Shown here: positions 16,606 to 26,741 of the stretch, piece by piece
How positions within the stretch are numbered: the stretch's first letter is position 1
Layout: each line of letters opens with the position of its first letter
Notes under the pieces: generated by a model
What the model saw: the letters and a program-made list of their open reading frames with translations, nothing else
Told to the model about the DNA's origin: nothing
The model's database searches: none
Translations under genes and position numbers: made by a program
Assembly (NCBI RefSeq): GCF_025398735.1
Contig: NZ_CP104694.1
Location: 3,249,001 to 3,313,000, forward strand
Reading direction: 5' to 3'
DNA: 64,000 nucleotides
Source: Tahibacter amnicola
GTDB taxonomy: Bacteria; Pseudomonadota; Gammaproteobacteria; Xanthomonadales; Rhodanobacteraceae

Positions 16606-18303
16606 TTACTGGAGGACGGTGGTTTCGCTGTCGCCGTTGTTGGATGACACGGCGTCGTACTGGTTGCCGGAGACCACGGCGGTTGCGCTGAGCGAACCGC
16701 CACCGGCGGGTGGGGTAACGGTGAGTTCCAACGCGGGCGCGGTGAAACCGGGAGCCAGCGGCTGGCGATAGCTGCAGCGCACGTCGGTCGTCGTGACGCA
16801 GGACCAGTCGGTGCCGACGGTGGCGATGACGCTGCTGCCGGCCGGTGGGGCGAAAGCGGCGATCAGGCCGGTGGCGACGCCCACGCCGGCGACGGGGCTT
16901 GGCAGGCTCTGGTTCGTCACCTCCACGCGATAACGCACGGCCTCGCCGGCGGGAACAGGATCGACGACATCGGTGAGGTTAAGCCGCAGATCCGTTGACC
17001 GGTTGCCCGCATAGCGGCGCATCCAGCTGTTGAGATCGGTTGACGAACCCGCAAACGGATCGTCCTGCCACACCACCGCGAAATCGCCGTCCGCATCGGC
17101 GGCCAAGCGTGGGTAGTGGCTGTCGCGCAGGGGGTCGGAGACGCGCACTTCCTCGGCCCGAGGGGTGGTGTCTGGTGCAAAACGCCGGGCGTAGATGTCG
17201 CCGTCGCGCCGCAGCCACGAGGCCACGAACTCGCCGGTGCCGCGTGCCATGGCGATGGCCGGCTTGGACGGACCTTCCTGCGGATAGGAGAGCGTCGTTG
17301 CCGCAGTGAATCCCCAGCCGACGCGGTTGCCGTTCGGGTCGACGGCCTGGCCTTCGATGGTCGGCCGGTTCCGGTACACGGAGCTGTACCAGAGGACGAC
17401 CGCATTGCCGGCACCGTCGATGGCGATCTGCGGATCGCGCTGATCACCGCTGTTCCAGTAGTTCAGGCGGATGGCCGGGTTCGAGCCACCCGTTGCGGTG
17501 AAGCGGCGCAGATAGACGTCGCCCTGCGCCCCGTCGTTCAGGTCGTCACGCCAGACGACGGTGGCGTTGCCGGCGTCATCCATGGCGACCTGCGGTGCGG
17601 CGAAGGTCGAATCGGTGCTGGTAGCCACCAATTGCTCCGCATCGAGCGGTGTGCCCGATGCCGCATAGCGGCGCAGCCGGATTTCCGGTTTTCCGGTACC
17701 CGGATAGTGCTGCCACACCACCGCATACGCGCCGGAGGCGTTCATCGCGACCGCCACCGAGCCCGCATCGCGTGAGAGTGGACCATCAACCCGTTCATCC
17801 GGACCCAGAGGAACCCCGTTGCGATCGAAGCGGCGGAGGTAGATGTGGGACCAGCTGTCCCAGGCGCCGACGGTGTTCCAGGCGACGACAAACGCGCCGT
17901 TGGCGTCGCTGGCGACGACCGGAAACTGGTCGCCGTATACAAAGGTACTGTTGACGGTGATCGGTGCGGAGCGCGGCAGGCCTGCGGAATCCCACAGGCG
18001 GGCCTGGATCAGCAGACGCCCGGTGGTGGGCTTCTCAAACCAGACGGACACGGTATCGCCGTCCGCATCCGTCGCGACGGTGGGGCGGGTCTGTTTGCCA
18101 GCCGCGTCGGGATGGATCATTTGTCCGCTGGCCACCGGGGCGCCGGGAACGTCGAGGGCGACAGCGGGTGCGATGCCGGCAATCACCAGTGCCGCGGACA
18201 GCATCGCGTAGCGAAATGGGTTGAACCTCAAACGGGCCTGCTGCCTTGCCACGCGCGGCGTAGCACCAGCTGCCGTCCTGCGCGCATTCCTTGTCTTCTT
18301 CAT
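16606..18303 (-). CDS. Secreted repeat protein with DUF11-like C-terminus
   Basis: 565 residues from ATG 18303, with GAAGGAG seven bases upstream (GTG 18309 is an alternative). A long basic N-terminus precedes the signal helix (YAMLSAALVIAGIAPAVA). The body consists of ~55-residue repeats of the type ASDANGAFVVAWNT...IYLRRFDRNGVPLG, predicted as a beta-propeller. The last ~130 residues (RVEVTNQSLPSPVAGVGVAT...SGNQYDAVSSNNGDSETTV) look like a DUF11 beta-sandwich. It is paralogous to the protein at 34642-36321, including the SGNQYDA...ETT ending. Function unknown; extracellular or surface binding is plausible. Confidence 0.85.
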   Translation of the reverse strand: MKKTRNARRTAAGATPRVARQQARLRFNPFRYAMLSAALVIAGIAPAVALDVPGAPVASGQMIHPDAAGKQTRPTVATDADGDTVSVWFEKPTTGRLLIQARLWDSAGLPRSAPITVNSTFVYGDQFPVVASDANGAFVVAWNTVGAWDSWSHIYLRRFDRNGVPLGPDERVDGPLSRDAGSVAVAMNASGAYAVVWQHYPGTGKPEIRLRRYAASGTPLDAEQLVATSTDSTFAAPQVAMDDAGNATVVWRDDLNDGAQGDVYLRRFTATGGSNPAIRLNYWNSGDQRDPQIAIDGAGNAVVLWYSSVYRNRPTIEGQAVDPNGNRVGWGFTAATTLSYPQEGPSKPAIAMARGTGEFVASWLRRDGDIYARRFAPDTTPRAEEVRVSDPLRDSHYPRLAADADGDFAVVWQDDPFAGSSTDLNSWMRRYAGNRSTDLRLNLTDVVDPVPAGEAVRYRVEVTNQSLPSPVAGVGVATGLIAAFAPPAGSSVIATVGTDWSCVTTTDVRCSYRQPLAPGFTAPALELTVTPPAGGGSLSATAVVSGNQYDAVSSNNGDSETTVLQ

Positions 18304-18828
18304 GAACACACTCCTTCATCAAGGTAGGAGCGATGCATCGCCCACTGCGATGAACCGCCATTGCAGTGTGACGTAGGCGCAGGAGCAGCCACAGCCAAGA
18401 TCTGTCCAGCGGCCGGGCGTGCGAGGTGGACGGATTGTCAGGTGGATCGGGTCGAAATCAGCGCTGAAACGCGGCCTTCGTCCCAGGTGGTGAGACGGCG
18501 GCGTGGCAGAACGCGCCGCTCCCACGGGCAGGTCGATGCTGCATTGTGGACAGTTTTCGGGCCGCCAGGGAAACCAGCTCCGGTACGATCGCGAGTTCCC
18601 GCCGTATCCCGCGGGGGCGCCGGCTCGGAGGCCTTGCGCCTGTTGGGCACCGCGGGAACGCTTTCAGGTGGCGGGCCGAGTGCGCGCGGCTCGAGGACGA
18701 GAATTCCGGCGGCCGCGGATTTTTTCGTCCCGGCCGGATGCGTATTGCGGTAGGGATTCCCGGGGCTATGATCGGGTGGACGGCGCCCGCTGGCGGGCGC
18801 GTCAGCGCCGCGTTGCCGTGGAGTGCCC
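18304..18828. other. Intergenic region between divergent genes
   Basis: This 525-base stretch lies between the starts of two divergent genes and should hold both promoters. Near its left end is GTAGGAGCGATGCATCGCCC, which looks like another xanthomonad-type intergenic repeat. Open frames through it are Arg/Pro-rich and overlap on both strands; I support none of them. Confidence 0.4.
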
Positions 18829-19770
18829 ATGCCGACCGACACCGCCGACATCCGATCCGTGTTTGAGGCAACACCGCTGGAAAGCGCGGCGTTGGCGGAA
18901 GTGGCGGTTTTGGATACCTCAGAGACGGTTGTCGCGTTTGAGCTCGCTGGCATCGATCCGCTGGCGGCCTGGCGCTGTGCGCGGGAGCGGGTCCGGGACA
19001 CGGGCCGGTGGCCGGTGCTCACGCTCGTGGGCGCGGGCCGCAGCGGCGCCTGGAGCCGCGTCGTGGCGAGCGAGGACTACTTCAGCCGCTTCTACTTCGA
19101 AGAGGAAGAACGCGACAGGCGCCGGGATGACGAACCGGAGACCATCCTCCAGGCCGCACAGGCCGTCGATGTGGCGGGGGCGCTGGCGGCGATTCCGGAT
19201 GACACCACGGGCTTCCTGTTCGAATTGCTCGACGTGGCGCTGGCGGAGACGCGCCGACGCTTCGGGAAGGCGCCGGTGGTCGACGATCCGGGCGAGTTCC
19301 TGCTGCGCGAGCTGATCTACGACCAGCATGCGCTGGAGCGCTGGTTTTTCGAGTGGGAGCGGCGCAACGGAACCGATGCCTTGCAGCTGGCCGGCGACGG
19401 CCTGGCCCACCTGGAATGGTTCGCACCGCCGCCGGAGGAGCAGGCGCTGTTGCTGTTGCCCTCCGCGCGCCATTGGGAGGCGCCCGCCTATATTCACTGG
19501 TTTGGTGCGCTCCGCTGCAACAGCCAGACGATCGTGGCCTTGCTCCGGGAATGGCATGCGCGTTTTGGCGCCGAGCTGGTGGCGCACTATGGAACGATTC
19601 TCCAGTTCGGCGTGGCACGGCCACCGGCCACGCCGGAGGCGGCCTTCGAACTGGCGTGGCAGCAGCATGTGGTTGCGCCGTGCACGACGCTGCTTCCGGG
19701 CGTGTCGGTGCGCAATCACGCGCGGGCGCTGCTGCACGCCCAGCGCTGGTTTCTGCACGAACGGCCGTAA
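18829..19770 (+). CDS. DUF4253-like protein
   Basis: 313 residues from ATG 18829, with GGAG five bases upstream (GTG 18823 is possible). The last ~100 residues (HWEAPAYIHWFGALRCNSQTI, LREWHARFGAELVAHYGTIL, VARPPATPEAAFELAWQQ) fit the DUF4253 family, which is found in many bacteria without a known activity. The first ~200 residues are acidic and unrecognised, with a charged patch YFEEEERDRRRDDEPE. No signal peptide, so cytoplasmic. Single gene. Confidence 0.75.
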   Translation: MPTDTADIRSVFEATPLESAALAEVAVLDTSETVVAFELAGIDPLAAWRCARERVRDTGRWPVLTLVGAGRSGAWSRVVASEDYFSRFYFEEEERDRRRDDEPETILQAAQAVDVAGALAAIPDDTTGFLFELLDVALAETRRRFGKAPVVDDPGEFLLRELIYDQHALERWFFEWERRNGTDALQLAGDGLAHLEWFAPPPEEQALLLLPSARHWEAPAYIHWFGALRCNSQTIVALLREWHARFGAELVAHYGTILQFGVARPPATPEAAFELAWQQHVVAPCTTLLPGVSVRNHARALLHAQRWFLHERP

Positions 19771-19839
19771 GTGGGCACTTCTCCCGACGAAAGCACCACG
19801 GCGCCCGAATGCGCCGTTGGGTTTTACATCGCTGGTACA

Positions 19840-20163
19840 TCAGTGGGTTCCGGCGCGCCGGCGTGTGACGGCAACGAGGGCGAGCAGGTCGAACAGCGCC
19901 GTGCGACACAGTGCCCCCGGCGGCGTGGGCGTGACCACAAAGCCGGTAACGTTGGTGCTGCCGCCCTGGGACGGATCGTCGGTGAGGCCGGCGGTCTCGT
20001 TCGTGCCATTGCCGTCGGCGCCGAACAGGAAGGTGCCCTGGCTGACGATCTGGCCGGTGACGTCGGTGTTGGTCGTCGCGGTGATGGTGATCGTCACGCT
20101 GCCGCCTGCCGCGATGCTGCCGTTCCTGGTCACGGTGTTGGCGGCCCTGGTCAAAGCCGACGG
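19840..20163 (-). pseudogene. C-terminal fragment of a secreted repeat-type protein
   Basis: The minus-strand frame reads TRAANTVTRNGSIAAGGSVT, then ITATTNTDVTGQIVSQGTF, FGADGNGTNETAGLTDDPSQ and FVVTPTPP. This is the pattern of the DUF11-like last domains of large secreted proteins in this group (DGNGTNE..TDDP..). It ends with a short hydrophobic stretch and basic residues (LFDLLALVAVTRRR), possibly a worn sorting tail. Upstream the frame loses protein character and there is no signal peptide or start, so I read it as a remnant. Confidence 0.5.
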
Positions 20164-20366
20164 GCAGGCTCTGGCATGCAATCGGCAAGCGACCCGGCGG
20201 CTGGTGGCAGACGCGGGCGGGGCATCGCGGCGGGACATTCCTGTGCCGTAGCGACGGCGTTGAGCGCGATTTCACGTCCGACGCGCTACAACGCGGCATC
20301 TGTCGCGTATGCGGTATTGCATACGCAACGACTGGTGCAGCCCTCCGCATTCCGGCAGGTGACCCG

Positions 20367-21032
20367 ATGAGCGCGTTCAATCCCGGTCGACGGCAATGGC
20401 TCAAGTCCAGCGCGGCGGCCGGTGGGGCCGCAGCGGCCGGCACCCTCTTGAGCGGTACAAAAACGGTAGCGGACACCATGGCCGCCGAGTCGGCAACGGC
20501 TGCCGCACCGGATGCGCCCTCGACGATGAATGTGTTGCTGCGGGTGAATGGCCGGGACCACCAGCTGATGGTGGATCCGCGCATCACCTTGCTGGATGCG
20601 TTGCGCGAACGGCTGCACCTGACTGGTGCCAAGAAGGGTTGCGACCAGGGCCAGTGTGGCGCCTGTACCGTGCTCGTCGATGGACGTCGCATCGTGTCGT
20701 GCCTGACGCTGGCGGTGATGCAGGAAGGACGCGAGATCACCACGATCGAAGGGCTGGGCACGCCGGCGAAGTTGCACCCGATGCAGGCCGCGTTTGTCAG
20801 GCACGATGGTTTTCAATGTGGATTTTGCACGCCGGGGCAGATCTGCTCGGCGGTGGCGATGCTCGAGGAAGTGAAAGCGGGTGTGCCCAGCCACGTGACG
20901 GCGGATCTCACCCGCGCCGCTTCGCCGACTGCGCAGGAATGCCGCGAGCGCATGAGTGGCAATCTCTGCCGTTGCGGTGCCTATTCCAATATCCAGGATG
21001 CGATCGCCGAGGTCGCCGGAGTGAGGCGATGA
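20367..21032 (+). CDS. paoA: Periplasmic aldehyde oxidoreductase, 2Fe-2S subunit
   Basis: 221 residues. A twin-arginine leader ([14 protein letters not shown]) shows Tat export. Residues ~54-125 form a plant-type ferredoxin domain with C92, C97, C100 and C112 ([10 protein letters not shown]...SC). Residues ~130-215 are the [2Fe-2S]-binding helical domain with C151, C154 (QCGFCTPG) and C201, C203 (CRCG). It transfers electrons between the molybdenum centre and FAD in the PaoABC/YagTSR-type xanthine oxidase family, which oxidises aldehydes. The FAD subunit start overlaps its stop (ATGA). The middle part ([11 protein letters not shown]) is full length for the family. Confidence 0.93.
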   Translation: MSAFNPGRRQWLKSSAAAGGAAAAGTLLSGTKTVADTMAAESATAAAPDAPSTMNVLLRVNGRDHQLMVDPRITLLDALRERLHLTGAKKGCDQGQCGACTVLVDGRRIVSCLTLAVMQEGREITTIEGLGTPAKLHPMQAAFVRHDGFQCGFCTPGQICSAVAMLEEVKAGVPSHVTADLTRAASPTAQECRERMSGNLCRCGAYSNIQDAIAEVAGVRR

Positions 21033-21979
21033 TTCCCTTCACCTATGTGCGTGCCGACTCGCCTGCGGCGGCCGCTTCAGCGGCTGCGGCCAATCCCGGC
21101 GCAAAGTTCATCGCGGGAGGCACGAACCTGCTGGACCTGATGAAGCTGCAGATCGAGACGCCGACGCATCTGATCGACATCAACGGGCTGGCGCTTGACC
21201 AGATCGAAACGACTACCGATGGGGGCTTGCGCATCGGCGCACTCGTGCGCAACACCGACCTGGCGGCAGACGAGCGCGTGCGCCGCGACTATCCGGTGCT
21301 GACGAGAGCACTGGTGGCCGGGGCATCGCCCCAGCTGCGCAACCAGGCGACAACGGCCGGCAATCTGCTGCAGCGCACGCGATGCCCGTACTTCTACGAT
21401 ACCCACCAGCCGTGCAACAAACGCCAGCCGGGCAGCGGCTGCGGCGCCCTGGCGGGTTTCAGCCGGCATCACGCTATCGTCGGTACGAGCCAGCACTGTA
21501 TTGCCACGCATCCGAGCGACATGGCTGTGGCCATGCGCGTACTGGATGCGTCCGTCGAAACGGTGCGGCCCGATGGTGCGACGCGCCGCATCGCGATCGC
21601 CGATTTTCACCACCTGCCGGGCGCTACGCCGCAGGTGGAGAATGAGCTCGACGCCGGTGAATTGATCACGGCGGTGGTTTTGCCGAGACCGCTGGGCGGT
21701 CAGCAGTTTTACCGCAAGGTGCGCGACCGCGCCTCCTACGCGTTTGCACTCGTCTCCGCGGCAGTGATCGTGCACAAGGACGGCACCGGGCGAATCGCGC
21801 TCGGCGGCGTGGCGCACAAGCCCTGGCGGGTGGACGCAGCGGACGAGGCGTTGCCCGGTGGCGCCAAGGCGGCAGCGGCCGCGCTGGTCGCCGGCGCGAA
21901 AACCACGCCGGACAACGCGTTCAAGGTGGCGCTGGTCGAACGCACGATCGCGGCCGTTCTCGCGGACGCGAAGGGGTAG
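21029..21979 (+). CDS. paoB: Aldehyde oxidoreductase, FAD-binding subunit
   Basis: 316 residues from ATG 21029, overlapping the paoA stop codon by four bases. The FAD-binding loops are visible ([29 protein letters not shown]). The cysteines C119, C129, C138 and C157 ([22 protein letters not shown]...QHC) match the extra 4Fe-4S cluster known in PaoB-type subunits and absent from ordinary xanthine dehydrogenases. It has no signal of its own; in this family the complex is exported through the leader on the small subunit. Ends five bases before paoC. Confidence 0.93.
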   Translation: MIPFTYVRADSPAAAASAAAANPGAKFIAGGTNLLDLMKLQIETPTHLIDINGLALDQIETTTDGGLRIGALVRNTDLAADERVRRDYPVLTRALVAGASPQLRNQATTAGNLLQRTRCPYFYDTHQPCNKRQPGSGCGALAGFSRHHAIVGTSQHCIATHPSDMAVAMRVLDASVETVRPDGATRRIAIADFHHLPGATPQVENELDAGELITAVVLPRPLGGQQFYRKVRDRASYAFALVSAAVIVHKDGTGRIALGGVAHKPWRVDAADEALPGGAKAAAAALVAGAKTTPDNAFKVALVERTIAAVLADAKG

Positions 21980-21983
21980 CCCC

Positions 21984-24230
21984 ATGAAATTCGACACGCC
22001 GGCGACGACCAACCCCGTCGATGCGCTGAAGATCATTGGCCAGCCGGTCGATCGCATCGACGGCCCGCTCAAGGTGACAGGCACGGCACCCTATGCCTGC
22101 GACCGGCACGATGTGGTCGACAATCAGGCGCATGGTTATGTGGTGGGGGCGGCCATCGCGAAGGGGCGCATCACGGCGATGGATCTGGCGGCCGCAAAGG
22201 CGGCACCGGGCGTGCTGGCCATCGTGACGGCGGAGAATGCGGGCACGCTGGCCAAGGGCCGGCGCAACACGGCGGCGCTGCTGGGCGGGCCTGCGATCCA
22301 GCACTATCACCAGGCGATTGCGCTGGTCGTCGCGGAAACCTTCGAGCAGGCGCGGGACGCTGCACACCGGCTGCAGGTGGCGTACGCCCCCGCCAAGGGC
22401 GCCTTCGATCTGGAAGCGGCCAAGGCGTCCGCGCCCATCGCCAAGCCGATCTACGGCCAGGACCCGGCGGCGACGGCCGTCGGCGAATTCGACGTGGCGT
22501 TTGCCAGGGCGCCGGTGCAACTGGACGCGACGTATCGGACGGCGGACGAATCGCATTCGATGATGGAGCCGCACGGAACGATCGCGGCCTGGGACGGCGA
22601 CCAGCTGACCGTCTGGACCTCGAACCAGATGGTGGGCTGGGCGGTGGATGACCTTGCGCGGACCCTTGGCATGCCCAGGGAGAAGGTGCATGTGATGTCG
22701 CCCTTCATCGGTGGCGGGTTTGGCGGCAAATTGTTCCTGCGCGCTGACGTGGTGCTCGCGGCGCTGGGCGCGCGGGCGGCGAAGCGGCCGGTGAAGGTGA
22801 GCTTGCCGCGCGCGCTGATGCCGAACAACACCACGCATCGTTCCGCGACGATCCAGCGCATCCGTATCGGCGCGACCAGCGACGGGACGATCACCGCTAT
22901 CGGGCACGAGTGCTGGTCAGGCGATCTGGCGGGCGGAAAACCGGAAGCGGCCGCGATGCAGACGCGCGCACTGTATGCGGGCGAGCACCGCATGACCGAA
23001 CATCGGCTGGCAGTACTGGACCTGGCCGAAGCCAACGCGATGCGCGCACCGGGCGAGGCGCCGGGGCTTGCGGCCCTGGAGATCGCCATGGACGAGATGG
23101 CGGAAAAACTCGGCATGGATCCGATCGCTTTCCGTGTACACAATGATACGCAAGTGGTACCGGATAACGGGCAATCGTCGACGGACGATGCAAAAGCCGA
23201 TACGTCCCATCCGCCGTTCTCGAAGCGGCCGCTGGTCGAATGCCTGCAGGACGGGGCGAAACGGTTTGGCTGGGACAAGCGTGCGATGAAGCCTGGCAGT
23301 GCGCGCGACGGCCGGTGGCTGGTCGGCATGGGCGTGGCGGCCGCTTTTCGCGACAACCTGTTGACCAAGTCCGCGGCGCGTGTGCGGCTGGACCGGCGCG
23401 GCGTGATCACCGTCGAAACCGACATGACCGATATCGGCACCGGCAGCTACACCATCATCGGCCAGACGGCGGCGGAAGTGATGGGTGTCGGGCTGGACCA
23501 GGTGGTGGTGCGGCTCGCGGATTCGCGATTTCCGGTTTCGTGCGGCTCGGGCGGGCAGTGGGGCGGCAACAATGCGACGTCCGGCGTCTATGCCGCGTGC
23601 ATGAAGTTGCGCGAAGCTGTGTTGAAGCAAGCGGGTTTCGACGGACGCGAAGCGACATTCGCCGAGGGCGCCGTTCACTCGGGCGATCGCCGTGTCACGC
23701 TGGCGTCGCTGGCGGACGGCAGAGACCTCGTAGCCGAGGACGGCATTGAATACGGCGACCTGGACAAACGCTACCGCCAGTCGACGTTTGGTGCGCATTT
23801 TGTGGAAGTCGGCGTGGACGCTGCCACCGGCGAAACCCGTGTCCGACGCATGCTGGCGGTTTGCGCCTGCGGACGCATCCTCAATCCCAAGACGGCGCGC
23901 AGCCAGGTGATTGGCGCGATGACCATGGGAGTCGGTGCGGCATTGATGGAATCGCTGGTGGTCGACCGGCGGGCGGGCTACTTCGCCAATCACGATCTGG
24001 CCAGCTACGAGATACCGGTGCATGCGGATATCCCGCACCAGGAAGTGGTCTTTCTTGACGAGACGGATCCAATGTCCTCGCCCATGAAAGCCAAGGGCGT
24101 GGCGGAGCTGGGTATCTGCGGCGTAGCGGCGGCCGTGGCCAATGCGATCTACAACGCCACTGGCGTGCGTGTGCGTGACTACCCCATCACGCTTGACAAG
24201 CTATTGCCCCATTTGCCTGGCGTGGTGTGA
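21984..24230 (+). CDS. paoC: Aldehyde oxidoreductase, molybdenum cofactor subunit
   Basis: 748 residues from ATG 21984. It has the two aldehyde oxidase/xanthine dehydrogenase domains: residues ~20-130 (DRIDGPLKVTGTAPYACDRH) and the molybdopterin-binding part, with GGGFGGK and the catalytic glutamate E708 in KAKGVAELGICG near the C-terminus. It binds molybdopterin cytosine dinucleotide and hydroxylates aldehydes in the periplasm. Third gene of a tight operon. The usual insertion chaperone gene (paoD/XdhC-like) does not follow: the next gene is a secreted protein 158 bases away. Confidence 0.93.
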   Translation: MKFDTPATTNPVDALKIIGQPVDRIDGPLKVTGTAPYACDRHDVVDNQAHGYVVGAAIAKGRITAMDLAAAKAAPGVLAIVTAENAGTLAKGRRNTAALLGGPAIQHYHQAIALVVAETFEQARDAAHRLQVAYAPAKGAFDLEAAKASAPIAKPIYGQDPAATAVGEFDVAFARAPVQLDATYRTADESHSMMEPHGTIAAWDGDQLTVWTSNQMVGWAVDDLARTLGMPREKVHVMSPFIGGGFGGKLFLRADVVLAALGARAAKRPVKVSLPRALMPNNTTHRSATIQRIRIGATSDGTITAIGHECWSGDLAGGKPEAAAMQTRALYAGEHRMTEHRLAVLDLAEANAMRAPGEAPGLAALEIAMDEMAEKLGMDPIAFRVHNDTQVVPDNGQSSTDDAKADTSHPPFSKRPLVECLQDGAKRFGWDKRAMKPGSARDGRWLVGMGVAAAFRDNLLTKSAARVRLDRRGVITVETDMTDIGTGSYTIIGQTAAEVMGVGLDQVVVRLADSRFPVSCGSGGQWGGNNATSGVYAACMKLREAVLKQAGFDGREATFAEGAVHSGDRRVTLASLADGRDLVAEDGIEYGDLDKRYRQSTFGAHFVEVGVDAATGETRVRRMLAVCACGRILNPKTARSQVIGAMTMGVGAALMESLVVDRRAGYFANHDLASYEIPVHADIPHQEVVFLDETDPMSSPMKAKGVAELGICGVAAAVANAIYNATGVRVRDYPITLDKLLPHLPGVV

Positions 24231-24387
24231 TTTCGGACAGCGACGTGGCGGTATCGCCCGGCACCTGACCGTCCGTTCCGCCGGCCCCTTCCGCGCGTCG
24301 GAAACCGGCGGCGATTCACGCCCGAATTCACAGATTGACACAGGACGTGTGCCGACACTCGCCGCCCCACACTGAGGGAACACTCTG

Positions 24388-26664
24388 ATGATCACGGAAC
24401 CGACCGGGCGCAGCCCGCGTGGATGGCGTGCGCTGTTGGGTGCGATGGTACTGGTCGCGATGGTGGCGGCACCCGCGCAAGCGCAGCTGGAGCGCATCTT
24501 CGACAATGGATTTGAGCCGCGTGCGCTGGGGGCTGCACCGCAGCTGCGCATTCTGCGCGACGATCGCGTCGCCACGATTGACATGGACTACAACGCCGAG
24601 GATCCGTGGGGCCAGTTCTGGGAAATGAGCGGGTCGCCGGAGGATAACGCGGGCTTCCTCGTTTCCTGGTGGCCGGCCACGGCCGCGGCGCCCGAAGGCG
24701 GCAAGCTGTTCGGAAAGGGCGACAGCATCGGTTGCCTCAACCCCGAGCATGGCGGTGCGATGTCGCCCGTCGACAAGGCGGCGCCGGCGGGCGCGCGCTG
24801 GCTGGTCACGGGCAATCGCCGGGTACAAATCCAGCCACTGGAAAACGGTGTGAACTATACCGTGCGCGTGGAGCGTCTCAATGCACTGGGGCGGATCACC
24901 AGCGTCGCCGCTGAACAGACCTTCCCGGGTGGGGACGGTACCCGCGTGGCAGCGTTGCGCAACAGCATGACCTATTTTGACGATTTCAACCGGCCGGCGG
25001 GCGCCGCCGATGAAAAGCTGTGGGGCAATGCGGCGGTCACCTCGACCGATCCGCGCTTCAACCTGTTCTTTATCAATGATCAGTTCCATGCGCACACGCT
25101 CAACGGTACGCACCACGAACCGACCGGCGACCGCTCGCAGACCTCGCAACGTTTCCGCAAAAAGGTGCGTATCCAGCCCGGCGTCCGGCGCAAGATCGTC
25201 TTCGACATGGATTCGCCGCTGAGCCCGCGATCGGTGTGGTACCTGGATCTCAACCCGATTCCCACCGAATTGACGGCGCATGCGAGCTTCTTTGACCAGG
25301 AAGGCGACATCGGCTTGCCGGCGGGCGTTCTGCGCCTGCGCGCCGTGGGCCAGGATTTCAGCGTCAGCCTGATCGACAACCAGGGGTCGCTGCATCGCGT
25401 CGCCAACGTGCAGCTGGAAGACGTGGGTCGGCAGGCTGTGTCCAATGTGCGGCGCCAGTTCGAAGCGCGTGTCGGCACGGATGGCATCGAGGTGCTGATC
25501 GACGGGCGCAGCGTGATCAATGCAACCTATGCGCCGCAGACCTTTGCCGCCGGCGACTACGAGTTGCTCTGGGTCGGATTCGGCTACAACACGACCAAGG
25601 ACAACAATCCGTACTACCTGCTGCACTGGGACAATTTCGGCTTCGACGGCCCGGTGGTGGACGCGCGTACCGTTCACAACTACGTGACGCGGATCGCGGG
25701 CAGCGACTACCAGCTGTCTGGTGGCTGGGACAACCTGGTTCCGACCTTCACCGTGAAAATTCCGGACGACCTGCGTCCGGTAACCGCGGGTGCGACTGCC
25801 GAGGCATGGCTGGTATACACGTACCAGATGGGCGACTACTCGACGTTGTCGGTATTGCCGACTGATTTCGTGCGCGTCAACGGCGCCATGCAGTATCCGC
25901 TGCCGCAGCCGGCGAACAACAGCACGCCGTACAACGCCAACCTGATGCTCTGGGGCATTCCGCACACGGCGCGGATCAAGCTGGGTGACCTGGTGCAGGG
26001 CGGTGGATCACCGCTGCGCGTGGGTGACAATCATTTCCAGTTCAATGCCGATAACGCGGGCATCCTCAATGTCCACGTGGAAGTGGCCTATCCGCCCGGC
26101 AGCGCGCCGACCTACACGCCACCGGCGGCGATCCATCACTTCCCGATGCATGCCGAGCTGCCGCGACTGGGCCTGCCGGCCCGCCTGCAGAAGGTCGGCG
26201 AGACGAATATCAGCTCCGACCACCTGATGGACGCGAACCCGCCCGCCCGTATTCCGGTCCGCGGTGTCGTTCCGCTCAATATCGAAGTGGGCAACCGCAG
26301 CTGGGCCGACTGGGCTCCGCAACTGATGCATGTGCCGGTACAGAGCATGGAGATTTTCAGCAGCGGCGGTACCGCCGGTATTGGCCAGGTGGACGTGTAT
26401 CTGCGTCGCGTCGGTACTGGTACGGGCCCCGGCGAGCGGGTGATCCACCTGGATACCGCACGCGATGCACCGGCACCGCAGGGCCGCTACCTGCTGTCGT
26501 TCGACACCCGTGGGTTTGCCAATGGCGACTACGAATTGTTCGTGCAGGCGACTTCGCCATCCGGGTTGAAGAGCCACCCCAGCTATGGCGATGAGATGCA
26601 TCATTTCGAGGCGCAGGAGTTGTCGGGGGGCTATTACCCGATCCAGGTGCGGATCGAGAATTGA
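24388..26664 (+). CDS. Large secreted protein, unknown function
   Basis: 758 residues. The signal peptide (RALLGAMVLVAMVAAPAQAQ) ends near residue 33 and is followed at once by LERIFDNGFEPRALG, an FANGFE-type motif here at the mature N-terminus. The middle (TYFDDFNRPAGAADEKLWGN...YLLHWDNFGFDGPVV) resembles a laminin-G/concanavalin-like jelly roll. The rest (HHFPMHAELPRLGLPAR, GVVPLNIEVGNRSW, SMEIFSSGGTAGIGQVDVYLRR) looks like bacterial Ig-type beta-sandwiches. No catalytic motif is seen. Start supported by TGAGGGAA upstream. Single gene after paoABC. Confidence 0.8.
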   Translation: MITEPTGRSPRGWRALLGAMVLVAMVAAPAQAQLERIFDNGFEPRALGAAPQLRILRDDRVATIDMDYNAEDPWGQFWEMSGSPEDNAGFLVSWWPATAAAPEGGKLFGKGDSIGCLNPEHGGAMSPVDKAAPAGARWLVTGNRRVQIQPLENGVNYTVRVERLNALGRITSVAAEQTFPGGDGTRVAALRNSMTYFDDFNRPAGAADEKLWGNAAVTSTDPRFNLFFINDQFHAHTLNGTHHEPTGDRSQTSQRFRKKVRIQPGVRRKIVFDMDSPLSPRSVWYLDLNPIPTELTAHASFFDQEGDIGLPAGVLRLRAVGQDFSVSLIDNQGSLHRVANVQLEDVGRQAVSNVRRQFEARVGTDGIEVLIDGRSVINATYAPQTFAAGDYELLWVGFGYNTTKDNNPYYLLHWDNFGFDGPVVDARTVHNYVTRIAGSDYQLSGGWDNLVPTFTVKIPDDLRPVTAGATAEAWLVYTYQMGDYSTLSVLPTDFVRVNGAMQYPLPQPANNSTPYNANLMLWGIPHTARIKLGDLVQGGGSPLRVGDNHFQFNADNAGILNVHVEVAYPPGSAPTYTPPAAIHHFPMHAELPRLGLPARLQKVGETNISSDHLMDANPPARIPVRGVVPLNIEVGNRSWADWAPQLMHVPVQSMEIFSSGGTAGIGQVDVYLRRVGTGTGPGERVIHLDTARDAPAPQGRYLLSFDTRGFANGDYELFVQATSPSGLKSHPSYGDEMHHFEAQELSGGYYPIQVRIEN

Positions 26665-26741
26665 GGGGCGGAGGCTGCGGCTGTTGCAGGTTGATGCGGG
26701 GCGTCAGCGATGCCCAACATTGCCGGGCGCACAGGCGCATT

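Noticed and set aside
18361-18823. Plus- and minus-strand frames upstream of the DUF4253-like gene
   Set aside because: Overlapping on both strands with Arg/Pro-rich content and no family pattern; the stretch should hold two promoters.
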